DNA of 41,166 nucleotides from Acidobacteria bacterium RIFCSPLOWO2_12_FULL_68_19 (GTDB taxonomy: Bacteria; Acidobacteriota; Vicinamibacteria; Vicinamibacterales; UBA2999): contig MELF01000043.1 of NCBI GenBank assembly GCA_001767525.1, forward strand, positions 1 to 41,166, given 5' to 3'. The position numbers were made by a program, and so were the translations under genes. Below are positions 24,629 to 33,747 of this stretch, in pieces. The number at the start of each line of letters is the position of its first letter. Position 1 is the stretch's first letter. The notes under the pieces are model-generated. The model searched no databases, had not been told where the DNA came from, and was given only the letters and a program-made list of their open reading frames with translations.

Positions 24629-24731
24629 GGTGTCCCAGAAACAGATGATTGCGGGACAGGGCGCGCGATGGCTAAAACGAGCGGATTGTCGAGCGAATCA
24701 GGAGGCGAGTTCGGCGGGTTTCTGGGACACC
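24629..24731. repeat. 14-bp inverted repeat and dyad at the end of the recombinase gene
   Basis: GGTGTCCCAGAAAC at 24629-24642 is repeated in inverted orientation at 24718-24731, bracketing the stop of the serine recombinase. A further dyad, TGTCCC (24631-24636) and GGGACA (24653-24658), gives a 28-bp interrupted palindrome just outside the gene. The arrangement could be a recombination or binding site for that recombinase, or a relic of an earlier insertion boundary. Confidence 0.5.
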
Positions 24732-25282
24732 CTGGCGCGGTGAACGACGGATCGGGATACTCCGAGGGCCGCTGCCGCTTCACGCACCGACAGGTGTGCC
24801 GTTCGCACGATGTCTGCGAGCGCCATGTTGGCGGCAGGACGCCCCAGGCGCTTGCCGGAAGCTCGAACCCTCGACAGGCCAGCTCGAACCCGTTCGGCGA
24901 TTCGCGCCCGCTCGAACTCGGCGAGGGCTCCAAGAACGTGCAGCTGCAGTCGCCCTGCAGCGGTCGTGCAGTCGATGCCCTCACCCAGGGACACGAACGC
25001 CACGCCGAGGGCCTGCACGTCCTCCAGCAGCGTCACCAGGTGCTTCAGATTGCGCCCGAGGCGATCCAGTCTCCAGACGACCAGGACGTCGAACCGCCGC
25101 CGCCTGGCGTCCGCAACGAGGCGGTCCAGAGATGGCCGGCGGTCCTTCGCTCCGCTCACGCCTCTGTCGATGTATTCCACAGCCGTCCAGCCACGGGCCT
25201 CGACGTAGCGACGGAGTTCCTGGAGCTGGTTCTCGGGTTCCTGGTCTGAGGTGCTGACACGAGCGTAGATGGCAGCGCGCAT
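24698..25282 (-). CDS. Serine recombinase, resolvase/invertase type
   Basis: A 194-residue site-specific recombinase. The N-terminal catalytic domain has YARVSTSDQ with the nucleophile Ser10, then DRGVSGAKDRRPSLDRL and VWRLDRLGRN with the catalytic arginines, and the long E-helix with EFERARIAERVRAG. The C-terminal helix-turn-helix (VREAAAALGVSRSVVHRA) binds DNA. Size matches Tn3-type resolvases and DNA invertases. It could resolve dimers or replication intermediates of the island or invert a segment. Its upstream region carries a palindrome shared with a divergent small gene, and its 3' end carries inverted repeats that may be its target. Confidence 0.93.
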   Translation of the reverse strand: MRAAIYARVSTSDQEPENQLQELRRYVEARGWTAVEYIDRGVSGAKDRRPSLDRLVADARRRRFDVLVVWRLDRLGRNLKHLVTLLEDVQALGVAFVSLGEGIDCTTAAGRLQLHVLGALAEFERARIAERVRAGLSRVRASGKRLGRPAANMALADIVRTAHLSVREAAAALGVSRSVVHRARVSQKPAELAS

Positions 25283-25291
25283 GTCTTCATT

Positions 25292-25314
25292 TTACCTTAA
25301 CCCCCTTTAGGTAA
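25292..25314. promoter_or_regulatory. Palindromic operator between divergent genes
   Basis: TTACCTTAA (25292-25300) and TTTAGGTAA (25306-25314) form a near-perfect inverted repeat across a CCCCC spacer. It begins ten bases before the recombinase start on the minus strand and lies 47 bases before the small gene on the plus strand. The AT-rich TAAAAT on the minus strand overlaps the left arm and may be a -10 element, so this looks like an operator controlling the recombinase. Confidence 0.45.
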
Positions 25315-25360
25315 TCACAGGACGCCAAGATTCACCTCGACCGGGTTAAGATACGCCAGC

Positions 25361-25558
25361 ATGTCCAAGAAGTTGCCGCCAGACGTCCTCGCCTACTTCC
25401 GCCAGCAGGGCGCGAAAGGGGGCCGGATTGGGGGGCGTCGTGCCCTCGAAACGATGTCCCCCGAGGCGCGGGTCGCACGGGCGAAGAAAGCCGCCGCCGC
25501 TGCTGTCGCCGCGCGGAAGCGGGCGGCGAAGAAGACAAAGAGGAAGGCCGGCGAATGA
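25361..25558 (+). CDS. Small basic protein ahead of the hsd operon
   Basis: A 65-residue protein. The N-terminal half has PDVLAYFRQQGAKGGRIGG and TMSPEARVARAKKA; the C-terminal half is an Ala/Lys/Arg helix ending in a basic tail. Similar short AKGGRIGG proteins are found in many bacteria as hypotheticals. No clear Shine-Dalgarno precedes ATG 25361; a TAAGAT -10-like hexamer at 25347-25352 would place the transcript start at or next to the ATG, so it may be leaderless. It is 25 bp before hsdM in the same direction. DNA binding is inferred from composition. Confidence 0.6.
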   Translation: MSKKLPPDVLAYFRQQGAKGGRIGGRRALETMSPEARVARAKKAAAAAVAARKRAAKKTKRKAGE

Positions 25559-25583
25559 ACCTCGCCGTTACCGAGTAACCCCT

Positions 25584-28250
25584 ATGCCGCGCCTTTCTCT
25601 CGCCAAACTCGAACGTCACCTCTATGCCGCTGCCGATCGGCTGCGCCAAGAGGGACTCGATGCTGCCACCTACAAGGACTACATCTTTGGGATACTGTTC
25701 TTGAAACGCTGTTCCGACGTCTTCGACGCCGAGAACGAGAAGCTCGTCGGAGAGAAAGTGCAGCAAGGCATGGTCGTCAGGGAAGCCCAAGTCCTATACG
25801 GCGAGAATCCGGACTACTACGACGGCTTCTTCGTGCCGGAGCGCGCCCGCTGGACATATCTTCAGGTCACACTCAACGATGCCAACGTCGCCTATGGCAG
25901 CGTCCTCGACACGGCACTGGGCGCATTGAGTGAAGCGAATGAATCGCTGGAGCACGTCCTCGACCACATCAGCTTCATGCGCACGCAGGGCAACAAGCGC
26001 ATCCTGTCTGACGACGCCTGCAAAGATCTCGTCCGCCACTTCTCCAAGCACCGGCTCCGCAACGAGGATTTCCAGTTCTCCGACCTGCTCGGCGCGGCCT
26101 ACGAGTTTCTCATCAACATGTTCGCGGAGTCGGCCGGCAAGAAGGGCGGCGACTTCTACACGCCCCGAGACGTCATCCGCCTAATGGTGCGCATCCTCAA
26201 GCCTGCGCCAGGCATGAGCGTGTATGACCCCACCTGCGGTTCGGGCGGTATGCTCATCATCAGCCGCGAGTTCATTGAACAATCCGGTGGCGACCCCACC
26301 AACCTGCGCCTCTGCGGCCAGGTGAACGACGCTTCGGCGTGGTCCATCTGCCGGTTGAACATGCTGCTGCACGGCGTGCCCGGCGCGGATATCCAGCTCC
26401 AGGACACCTTGCTCCATCCGATGCATCGCGAGGCCGGCGAACTGGAACGCTTCGACCGCGTCATCGCCAATCCGCCTTTCAGCCAGAACTACACCCGTAG
26501 CAACATGGAGTTCCCCGAGCGTTTCCGCTGGGGCTGGTGTTCCACGTCGGGCAAGAAGGGCGACCTCATGTTTGCTCAACACATGCTCGCCGTCTGCAAA
26601 CCCGGCGGCATGGTGGCCACCGTCATGCCCCACGGCGTCCTTTTTCGCGGTGGCGCGGAAAAGGAGATTCGCAAGAAGTTCCTCGAACAGGACCTCATCG
26701 AAGCCGTCATCGGTCTGCCGCAAAACCTGTTTTACGGCGCGGGCGTCCCGGCGTGTATCCTCATCATGCGGCCCAATCTCGCCGGGCAGTCGCCCAATTC
26801 GAACAAGCCCGTCGACCGCCAGGGCAAGGTGCTCTTCATCAATGCCGACGCCGAGTTCCATGCTGGCCGCGCGCAGAACTATCTCCGCCCGGAACACGTT
26901 GAGAAGATCGTCTCCACCTTCGACCGCTATCAGGACATCCACGGCTACGCCCGCGTTGTCCCGCTCACCGAGATCGCTAGCGAAGCCAACGACTTCAATC
27001 TGAACATCCGCCGCTATGTGGACAACTCGCCGCCACCGGAACCGCACGACGTGCGCGCCCACCTGCTGGGCGGCGTCCCCGTGGCGGAAGTAACGGACAA
27101 ACGTCCACTCTTCGATGCGCTCGGCTTCAAGTCCGAACACGCCTTCGCGGCACGCGAAAATGGCGCTAGATACTTTGATTTCGCCCCCGTGTTGCCTGAA
27201 CGCGCCGCCATCCGCCCGCTTGTCGAGAACGACCCCGGCGTGCAGGCGTGCTTGATAGCCGTCCGCAAGGAGCTCTCCGCGTGGTGGGCGGAACACTCGC
27301 CGCGCCTCGCGGACCTCCCGCGCCGCCGCGACCTCAATCGCGTCCGCAGCGAGTTCCTCGACACCTTCGTCACCACGCTGCTTCAGATGAAGGCCAGCGG
27401 CGGCTCACCGCCGCTCGACCGCTTCAAGCTCGCTGGTGTCATCGCCACCTGGTGGACGGATACGCTGCCCGACTTCAAGACCCTGCTCGAAAACGGATTC
27501 CCCGGCGTCATAGACGGCTGGGTTGATGCCATCGCCGACGCGGTGGAGGACGACGATAATGCCGGCCCAGCCTTCGATCCCTTCGGCCACAAGCTCGTCT
27601 GCCGCACTATGGCGGATTACCTGGAACGCATCGCCACGGCCAAGGCGGACGTCTCGCGGCTCAAGGGCGAGAAAGAAGCGTTCGAGCAAAGCAATGCCCC
27701 CGACGACTTCGACGAGGACGAACTGGCCGAGTGGAACTACGCCAAGGACCTCGACCGGCAGATGCGCGAACTCAAGACCGAGCACAAGGACGCCCTAAAG
27801 GCGCTGACGAGACTGGAACGCGCCGCCGCCCGAGCCCGCGCCACCGAAGACGACAACCGCGCCGTCATCGACGCGACCGCCGCCCTCCAACCGGTCCTGG
27901 GCCAGCTGTCCGCCTTGGAGGCCGCACTCCAGCCCTACGACCAAATCAAGGAACAGCTCGCCGAGGCCCGCGCCCGCTTCCGCACGCTCACCGGTGAGTT
28001 CGTGAACGAACTCAAGGCCCGCTGCGGCGCGATGAACGACGACCAGAAGCGTGCCCTCGCCCTCGAACTCTTCGCGCAGGACGTGCAGGCTGGCCTGGAC
28101 GCCGCCGTCGCCGAGAAACGGCAGGGACTCGTGCGCGTCATCGAAGGGCTATGGGACAAGTATCGCGTGACGCTGGGCGACCTGCGGTTTAACCGGCACA
28201 CTGCCGAGGACGCGGCGAGGACATTCATGAGTTCTCTCGGATACCAATGA
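25584..28250 (+). CDS. hsdM: Type I restriction-modification methyltransferase subunit
   Basis: An 888-residue N6-adenine DNA methyltransferase that uses S-adenosylmethionine to protect host sites and forms M2S or R2M2S complexes. The HsdM N-terminal helical domain begins LAKLERHLYAAADRLR. SAM motif I DPTCGSGGM starts at D215, and catalytic motif IV NPPF is at 296-299; GGDFYTPRDVIRLM before motif I is typical. Beyond about residue 480 there is a long extra C-terminal region with an Asp/Glu-rich stretch and coiled-coil-like helices to the end. This makes it far longer than the ~500-residue EcoKI form; such long HsdM proteins are known. ATG 25584 starts at the conserved domain. It overlaps hsdS by four bases. 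Confidence 0.95.
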   Translation: MPRLSLAKLERHLYAAADRLRQEGLDAATYKDYIFGILFLKRCSDVFDAENEKLVGEKVQQGMVVREAQVLYGENPDYYDGFFVPERARWTYLQVTLNDANVAYGSVLDTALGALSEANESLEHVLDHISFMRTQGNKRILSDDACKDLVRHFSKHRLRNEDFQFSDLLGAAYEFLINMFAESAGKKGGDFYTPRDVIRLMVRILKPAPGMSVYDPTCGSGGMLIISREFIEQSGGDPTNLRLCGQVNDASAWSICRLNMLLHGVPGADIQLQDTLLHPMHREAGELERFDRVIANPPFSQNYTRSNMEFPERFRWGWCSTSGKKGDLMFAQHMLAVCKPGGMVATVMPHGVLFRGGAEKEIRKKFLEQDLIEAVIGLPQNLFYGAGVPACILIMRPNLAGQSPNSNKPVDRQGKVLFINADAEFHAGRAQNYLRPEHVEKIVSTFDRYQDIHGYARVVPLTEIASEANDFNLNIRRYVDNSPPPEPHDVRAHLLGGVPVAEVTDKRPLFDALGFKSEHAFAARENGARYFDFAPVLPERAAIRPLVENDPGVQACLIAVRKELSAWWAEHSPRLADLPRRRDLNRVRSEFLDTFVTTLLQMKASGGSPPLDRFKLAGVIATWWTDTLPDFKTLLENGFPGVIDGWVDAIADAVEDDDNAGPAFDPFGHKLVCRTMADYLERIATAKADVSRLKGEKEAFEQSNAPDDFDEDELAEWNYAKDLDRQMRELKTEHKDALKALTRLERAAARARATEDDNRAVIDATAALQPVLGQLSALEAALQPYDQIKEQLAEARARFRTLTGEFVNELKARCGAMNDDQKRALALELFAQDVQAGLDAAVAEKRQGLVRVIEGLWDKYRVTLGDLRFNRHTAEDAARTFMSSLGYQ

Positions 28251-29482
28251 ATCGACGCCTGACAACACGAGTAGCAGACAAAGCGAAGGTGCTGATGGGG
28301 CAATCGCCGCCGTCTGCGGCTTGTTCTGAGACTGGCGATGGCTTGCCCTTCATCCAAGGCAACGCCGAATTTGGGAGGCGGCATCCGACCCCAATTCTCC
28401 GATGCTCTGCGCCCACAAGAATCGCCGAGTCCGGTGATTTGCTTCTCAGTGTTCGCGCCCCTGTTGGTGAATTGAACCAGGCAGTTGAGCGCACCGTGAT
28501 TGGCCGTGGCCTCTCCGCACTACGCTTCGAACCTTCGCAGAGAAGTTTCGCCTGGCACTCAGTCAACTTTTCAGCGCCGGCACTCAACCGGGTCGCACAA
28601 GGCACAACTTTTCTAGCCGTCAGTCGAGAGGATGTCGAGAGGCTCGAAATCCCGTGGCTTCATGAGGCAAATCGCGACGTTGCGGCGGTGCTGGACAAGA
28701 TGGACGAGGCGATTGCGAAAACGGAGGCCGTGACTGCAAAGCTGCGGCAGGTGCGCGCCGGCCTGATCCACGACCTCCTCACCCGTGGCGTCGGCAGGAA
28801 CGGTCAACTCCGGGACCCGATCTCCCACCCTGAACAATTCGAAGAGTCACCGCTCGGCCGCATCCCCAAGGAGTGGCGCCGCACAACTCTCGGGGACGCT
28901 GCTGACTGGTCTAGCGGCGGCACGCCAAGTCGTTCCCAGTCCTCTTGGTGGAATGGTGACGTCCCAATTCTCACACCGAAAGACATGAAGGTCTTTGAGG
29001 TGTCCGACACCACTGAACATGTCTCGATGGACGCTGCGGTGACTGGCTCGAAAGTAATGCCAGCCGATACCGTGTTCATCGTCGTGCGCGGGATGATTCT
29101 CGCTCACACCTTTCCGGTGTGCCTCAGCACGCGGCCGTTCGCGTTCAACCAGGACATCAAAGCAGTGCGCGGAAAGCACGGCTTAACGCCACGGTTTCTG
29201 GCGCACTGGTTCACTGCGAATGCGTCCACTTTCCTGCGCAAGACTACCGAGGCGACGCACGGAACAAAGAAGCTGGATTCGAAAGAGCTACACCGCACCC
29301 CTATCGGTGTTCCCGACCCGGACGAGCAGGTTGCGATTGTCGAGCGAATCGAGGCGCTCGACTCGGCGCTTCGGGCTGAGATGTTAGGAGCTGCCAAACT
29401 CGGCAAGCTGAAATCGGGCCTGATGACCGACCTGCTCACCGGCCGCGTCCGCGTGCCGGAACCCATCGGAACAACACCATGA
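28247..29482 (+). CDS. hsdS: Type I restriction-modification specificity subunit
   Basis: A 411-residue HsdS with two target-recognition domains (about 1-140 and 205-360), each followed by a helical conserved region. The first helix spans about 141-185 (LDKMDEAIAKTEAVTAKLRQVRAG) and the second the last ~50 residues (GKLKSGLMTDLLTGRV). The second domain opens with PKEWRRTTLGD, a frequent HsdS motif, and contains GTPSR. It determines the bipartite DNA site recognised by the complex. The first recognition domain begins unusually close to the N-terminus and lacks the usual PxxW opening, so it may be slightly shortened. It is coupled to hsdM and hsdR by ATGA overlaps. Confidence 0.94.
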   Translation: MNRRLTTRVADKAKVLMGQSPPSAACSETGDGLPFIQGNAEFGRRHPTPILRCSAPTRIAESGDLLLSVRAPVGELNQAVERTVIGRGLSALRFEPSQRSFAWHSVNFSAPALNRVAQGTTFLAVSREDVERLEIPWLHEANRDVAAVLDKMDEAIAKTEAVTAKLRQVRAGLIHDLLTRGVGRNGQLRDPISHPEQFEESPLGRIPKEWRRTTLGDAADWSSGGTPSRSQSSWWNGDVPILTPKDMKVFEVSDTTEHVSMDAAVTGSKVMPADTVFIVVRGMILAHTFPVCLSTRPFAFNQDIKAVRGKHGLTPRFLAHWFTANASTFLRKTTEATHGTKKLDSKELHRTPIGVPDPDEQVAIVERIEALDSALRAEMLGAAKLGKLKSGLMTDLLTGRVRVPEPIGTTP

Positions 29483-32400
29483 GCAAGATCCAATGGGAAT
29501 ACGATCTCGTCGAACGCTCGTTCTGCGGGCAGCTCAAGGCGATGGGCTGGCAATGGATCGAGGGCGATACCGATGTGCCCGACTTCACCGAACGCCAGAC
29601 TTTCCGTGAAGTATTGCTCAAAGGCCGGCTCGCCGCCGCGCTGCGGAAGCTTAACCTCCGCGACGGCCAGCCCTGGCTGGATGATGACCGTGTCGGCCGC
29701 ATCGTCGAGAAGTTAGAGAGGGCCGAGGGCCATCGCCTAATCGAGATCAACGAGTCGGTTACCAAGCTCCTGCTCAAGGGGACGGAGATTGACGGCCTGG
29801 CGGATTGGAACTTCGGGCGCAACCAGCCGGTTCGGTTCATCGATTTCGAGAATCCCACGAACAACGACTTTCTCGTCATCAATCAGTTCAAGGTGGAACT
29901 GACCAGCGGACGTGGCCACGTCATCCCCGATTCAGTGCTGTTCGTGAATGGCATCCCGCTCGGGGTGGCGGAGTTCAAGAGTCCCGGCATCGAGAACCCG
30001 TTGCAGGAAGCCATCAATCAACTGCTGCGCTACTCCAACCAGCGTCGCGAAGTCTGGCCTACGCTCTATACCGACAACGAGGGCGTGGAGCGCCTGTTTC
30101 ACACCAACCAGTTGCTCATCGCCAGCGATTTCTTCGAGGCGCGAGCTGCCACCCTCGGCGCACCGCCGGAGGCGTATCTCGAATGGGCGGACACCAGCCC
30201 CGTGCCCCTGAGCACGGTCGCACAGGAACTCGGCGTCCTGTCGCGCTCGCCGGACGAGCCGGAAGCGGCGCAGGAACTCGCGGTCGTCGGCCCGGAGAAA
30301 GGTGATCGCGCAGGCATTCCCTTGTTCTTTCGAAAATCGGAGCAGCGTCCCGAGGGCATGCGCAGCCAGGGAGCGACTTTGCACAGCCAGCAGATTCTCA
30401 CGGCCGGCATGTTGCGCCCGGCACATCTGCTCGACCTCATTCGCAACTTCACGCTGTTCCAGCAGGTGGATGGCAAGACGCGCAAGGTGGTGGCGCGCTA
30501 CCAGCAGTTCCGCGCCATCCACAAGGCGGTCACGAAGCTGGCGGAGGGCCGCACCAGGGCTCAGGGCGTGGAGCGCGACGAGCGCGGCGGCATTGTCTGG
30601 CACACGCAGGGTTCAGGCAAGAGCCTCAGCATGGTGTTCCTCGTCCGCAAGATGCGGATGATGCCCCGCTTGAACCGGTTCAAGGTTGTGGTTGTCACCG
30701 ACCGCACCGATCTACAGGATCAGCTTGGCGCGACGGCGCAGTTGAGCGGCGAAGCCGTGCGTCCGACCGACGAAGATTTGAAATCGCGTGAATCGCCCAC
30801 GGCCTTGACTCAGCGTCTCCTGAGCGAGCGCACGCCCGACATCGTCATGGCGATGCTGCAAAAGTATCAGCCTGTCGGGGCGAAGCCCGATGCGAAGAGT
30901 CTCACTGTGCTGCCGCAGGCGGGCGAGAAGCCGGCCGACAAAGTGGCCATGACGATTCTCCGCAAGGAAAAGAAGCCTGGCAAAGACGAGGCGGTCGTTG
31001 AAAGGCAGGTCACGTTCACCGAGAACATCCGGTTCGAGGAGTTCCCCGAGTTAAACAAGTCGGAGGAGATTCTCGTGCTCGTGGACGAGGCGCACCGTTC
31101 GCACACCCGCACGCTCCACCGAAACCTCCGCAAGGCACTGCCCAACGCGGCCATCATCGGCTTCACCGGCACGCCCATCCTGAGCCACGACAAGAAGGAG
31201 ACTCGCGAGATCTTCGGCGACTTCATTGACAAATACATCCTGCAAGACGCGGAACTCGACGGCGCAACAGTGCCGATCCTCTACGAAGGCCGGACGGCGG
31301 ACGGGATTGTGAAGGACGCGCCCAGCCTCGACGCGGTGTTCGAGGACATGTTCCGCGATTACACGCCCGAGGAACGCGCCGTCATCAAGGCGAAGTACGC
31401 CACCGAGGGCGACGTGATGGAAGCGCCGATGCTCATCGAGCAAAAGGCGCGCGACCTGATCCGGCATTTTGCCAGCGTGGTCTTGCCGGAGGGCTACAAA
31501 GCGCAGGTGGTTGCCACGAGCCGTCAGGCGTGCATGACCTACCTCGACAAGCTGGCGCAGGCGCGCAACGAACTCGTTGCGGAATTGGAGGCTGTGTCCG
31601 CCGCGACGCTCGCCTTGCCCGATGACGAGGTCGAGAAACTGGATGCGAAGACACGTGTCCTCGTGCGCCTCCACAAGGAACTGCCGAAAATCCGCGCCTT
31701 CGAGATCGCCGCCGTGTTCTCCGGCAATCATAACGACCCGGAATCGTGGTGGGATTGGGCGGACAAGGGCAAGCAAGAGGAGTTCATTAAGAGGTTCAAG
31801 CGCAAGTTCGCCACAGCCAAGACCGAGAAGACCGACCCGCTCTCGATTGTGGTTGTGACGAACATGCTGCTGACGGGCTTCGACGCACCAGTGGAGCAGG
31901 TGCTTTACCTCGATCGGAAACTCGTCGCACACGACCTGTTGCAAGCCATCGCCCGCGTGAACCGCACGTCCGGCCAGAAGAAATGCGGTTACGTCGTGGA
32001 CTATATCGGCGTGGCCCGTCACTTGAACGAGGCGCTCACTGATTACGACGGCAGCGACATTGAGGGCGCGCTGATTGACATCAACGCCGAACTGCCCAAG
32101 CTGCTCGACCGCCGGGCGCGGGCGGTCGCCGTCTTCACCGATCGCGGCATCAACGACCTTCAGGGACAGGTGGACGCCTGCGTGCAGTTGCTCGAAGACC
32201 TGAAGATCCGGGCGGACTTCATCAATAAGCTCCGTTCGTTCTACGAAATGCTCGGCTTGCTGGAGCATCGCCCGGAAGTGCCAGGAGATGTCTTCCGTGA
32301 TGCGAAGCTCCTGGGCTTCATCAACAAGGTCGCCGCCAACCTGTACCGCGATCCGGCACTAGACCTATTCGGCGTAGCGGAGAAGGTGAGGTCCCTGATC

Positions 32401-33009
32401 AACGCGCATGTGTCCGCGCGTGGGGTTGACCCAAAGATTCCTCCCACCGCCATCACGGACGCCGAGTTCGAGAAGGTGTTGCAGGCGCAGGGCAGTAGCC
32501 GTGCGCGCGCCGCGCAGATGCAGCACGCCGCGCGTTATCACATCATCGGCTTCTCGAACCAAAACCCCGCTTACGCCCGGAAGATGAGCCAGCGGCTGGA
32601 GGAGATTCTCCAGCGGTTCAAGGATGACTGGAACGCGCTGGAACGGGAACTGCGCAGGTTCATTGATGAACTCCGCCAGGGCGACCGGAATGATTTCCCT
32701 GACCTTGACGCAAAGGTGCAAGTGCCCTTTGTGCGGCTGGTGCTGGAAGAGTGTGGCAAGGGACGCGAACTCACGGCGGAGCAGCGCGGGCAGGCGATCA
32801 AGGTTACTCTGGACATGGTGGAACGCATCCGCCAGGAGCTGCGAAAGGTCGGTTTCTGGAAGAACGACGCCATGCGCGAGCTGCTGACTAAAGCACTGGT
32901 TCGCGATTTGAACAGCGCCAAGGTATGCCGTCCGGAAGGGGAACGCGACCTGGCCCAACGGTTGGTCGCGCTCGCCAGGGAAAACCATTCGAATCTCACC
33001 CGCCAATGA
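29479..33009 (+). CDS. hsdR: Type I restriction enzyme endonuclease/translocase subunit
   Basis: A 1176-residue HsdR, the ATP-driven motor and nuclease of the type I complex. The N-terminal PD-(D/E)xK nuclease has D151 (VIPDSVLF) and E165-x-K167 (VAEFKSPG). Superfamily 2 helicase motifs follow: Walker A GSGKS (378-382) in HTQGSGKSLSM, DEAH at 536-539, GFTGTPI, and the later LLTGFDAP and AIARVNRT segments of the second RecA domain. The C-terminal helical region binds HsdM. All key residues are present and the length is typical. It starts by an ATGA overlap with hsdS and ends by an ATGA overlap with the metallopeptidase gene. Confidence 0.96.
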   Translation: MSKIQWEYDLVERSFCGQLKAMGWQWIEGDTDVPDFTERQTFREVLLKGRLAAALRKLNLRDGQPWLDDDRVGRIVEKLERAEGHRLIEINESVTKLLLKGTEIDGLADWNFGRNQPVRFIDFENPTNNDFLVINQFKVELTSGRGHVIPDSVLFVNGIPLGVAEFKSPGIENPLQEAINQLLRYSNQRREVWPTLYTDNEGVERLFHTNQLLIASDFFEARAATLGAPPEAYLEWADTSPVPLSTVAQELGVLSRSPDEPEAAQELAVVGPEKGDRAGIPLFFRKSEQRPEGMRSQGATLHSQQILTAGMLRPAHLLDLIRNFTLFQQVDGKTRKVVARYQQFRAIHKAVTKLAEGRTRAQGVERDERGGIVWHTQGSGKSLSMVFLVRKMRMMPRLNRFKVVVVTDRTDLQDQLGATAQLSGEAVRPTDEDLKSRESPTALTQRLLSERTPDIVMAMLQKYQPVGAKPDAKSLTVLPQAGEKPADKVAMTILRKEKKPGKDEAVVERQVTFTENIRFEEFPELNKSEEILVLVDEAHRSHTRTLHRNLRKALPNAAIIGFTGTPILSHDKKETREIFGDFIDKYILQDAELDGATVPILYEGRTADGIVKDAPSLDAVFEDMFRDYTPEERAVIKAKYATEGDVMEAPMLIEQKARDLIRHFASVVLPEGYKAQVVATSRQACMTYLDKLAQARNELVAELEAVSAATLALPDDEVEKLDAKTRVLVRLHKELPKIRAFEIAAVFSGNHNDPESWWDWADKGKQEEFIKRFKRKFATAKTEKTDPLSIVVVTNMLLTGFDAPVEQVLYLDRKLVAHDLLQAIARVNRTSGQKKCGYVVDYIGVARHLNEALTDYDGSDIEGALIDINAELPKLLDRRARAVAVFTDRGINDLQGQVDACVQLLEDLKIRADFINKLRSFYEMLGLLEHRPEVPGDVFRDAKLLGFINKVAANLYRDPALDLFGVAEKVRSLINAHVSARGVDPKIPPTAITDAEFEKVLQAQGSSRARAAQMQHAARYHIIGFSNQNPAYARKMSQRLEEILQRFKDDWNALERELRRFIDELRQGDRNDFPDLDAKVQVPFVRLVLEECGKGRELTAEQRGQAIKVTLDMVERIRQELRKVGFWKNDAMRELLTKALVRDLNSAKVCRPEGERDLAQRLVALARENHSNLTRQ

Positions 33010-33713
33010 CAGAGACACTTCAGCTCGCTGGCCTGGAGTTCGAGGTCCGACGCAGTGACCGGCGGACAACGTTCGGTTTGACCGTGGATCGCAGCGGCGA
33101 GCTGGTGGTCCACGTCCCCTCCAACACATCGGGGGATGAATTGTCGGGTTGGATCAATAAGAAGCTGCTCTGGGTGCATCGCAAGCTCGCGCTCAAGGAG
33201 CAGACCGCGCCCAAACTGCTCGGGCCGGAATACGTGTCCGGCGAAGCTTTCAGCTATCTAGGCCGACGCTACCGTCTCAAGTTGGTTGAACGTCAAGAAC
33301 ACCCGCTTCACTTCGATGGCGCACGCTTCACTCTGCGTCGCGACGCCAGACCAGCCGAGCGACATTTCCGCCACTGGTATATTTCAGCCGGTTGCGACTG
33401 GGTGGCGCGGCGCGTTGAAGCCCTCTCTGCTCGGACCGCCAGCAGGCCGTGCCGGGTCGAGGTTCGTGACTTGGGTTTTCGTTGGGGATCGTGCGGCCGG
33501 AACGGAGTCGTTTACTTCAACTGGAAGCTGCTTCAGTTGCCTGTCCGGCTCGCGGATTACGTCATCGCTCACGAACTCGTTCACCTGCGTGAAGGCCACC
33601 ACGGGCCGGAGTTCTGGGCTGCCCTCAGCCGGGCCATGCCAGACTGGCAGAAACGGAAGGATGCGCTCGCCAGCGGAGCCAAGGAGTACCTCGTCTTCGG
33701 CCTCTCTGTATGA
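33006..33713 (+). CDS. YgjP-type metallopeptidase (DUF45) of the hsd operon
   Basis: A 235-residue protein of the YgjP/WLM zinc metallopeptidase family. The zinc motif is HELVH at 189-193 with a third His at 198 or 199 in REGHHGPEFW; the typical FRWGSCG segment is at 158-164. No signal peptide is present, so it acts in the cytoplasm. The ATG overlaps the hsdR stop (ATGA), so it is the fourth gene of the restriction operon. DUF45 genes are a recurring neighbour of type I restriction genes and may control HsdR levels by proteolysis, but that has to be inferred; known alleviation of restriction in E. coli uses ClpXP. Confidence 0.88.
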   Translation: MTETLQLAGLEFEVRRSDRRTTFGLTVDRSGELVVHVPSNTSGDELSGWINKKLLWVHRKLALKEQTAPKLLGPEYVSGEAFSYLGRRYRLKLVERQEHPLHFDGARFTLRRDARPAERHFRHWYISAGCDWVARRVEALSARTASRPCRVEVRDLGFRWGSCGRNGVVYFNWKLLQLPVRLADYVIAHELVHLREGHHGPEFWAALSRAMPDWQKRKDALASGAKEYLVFGLSV

Positions 33714-33747
33714 CATCGGCGACGTCGTCACACCTTAAACACGCTCT

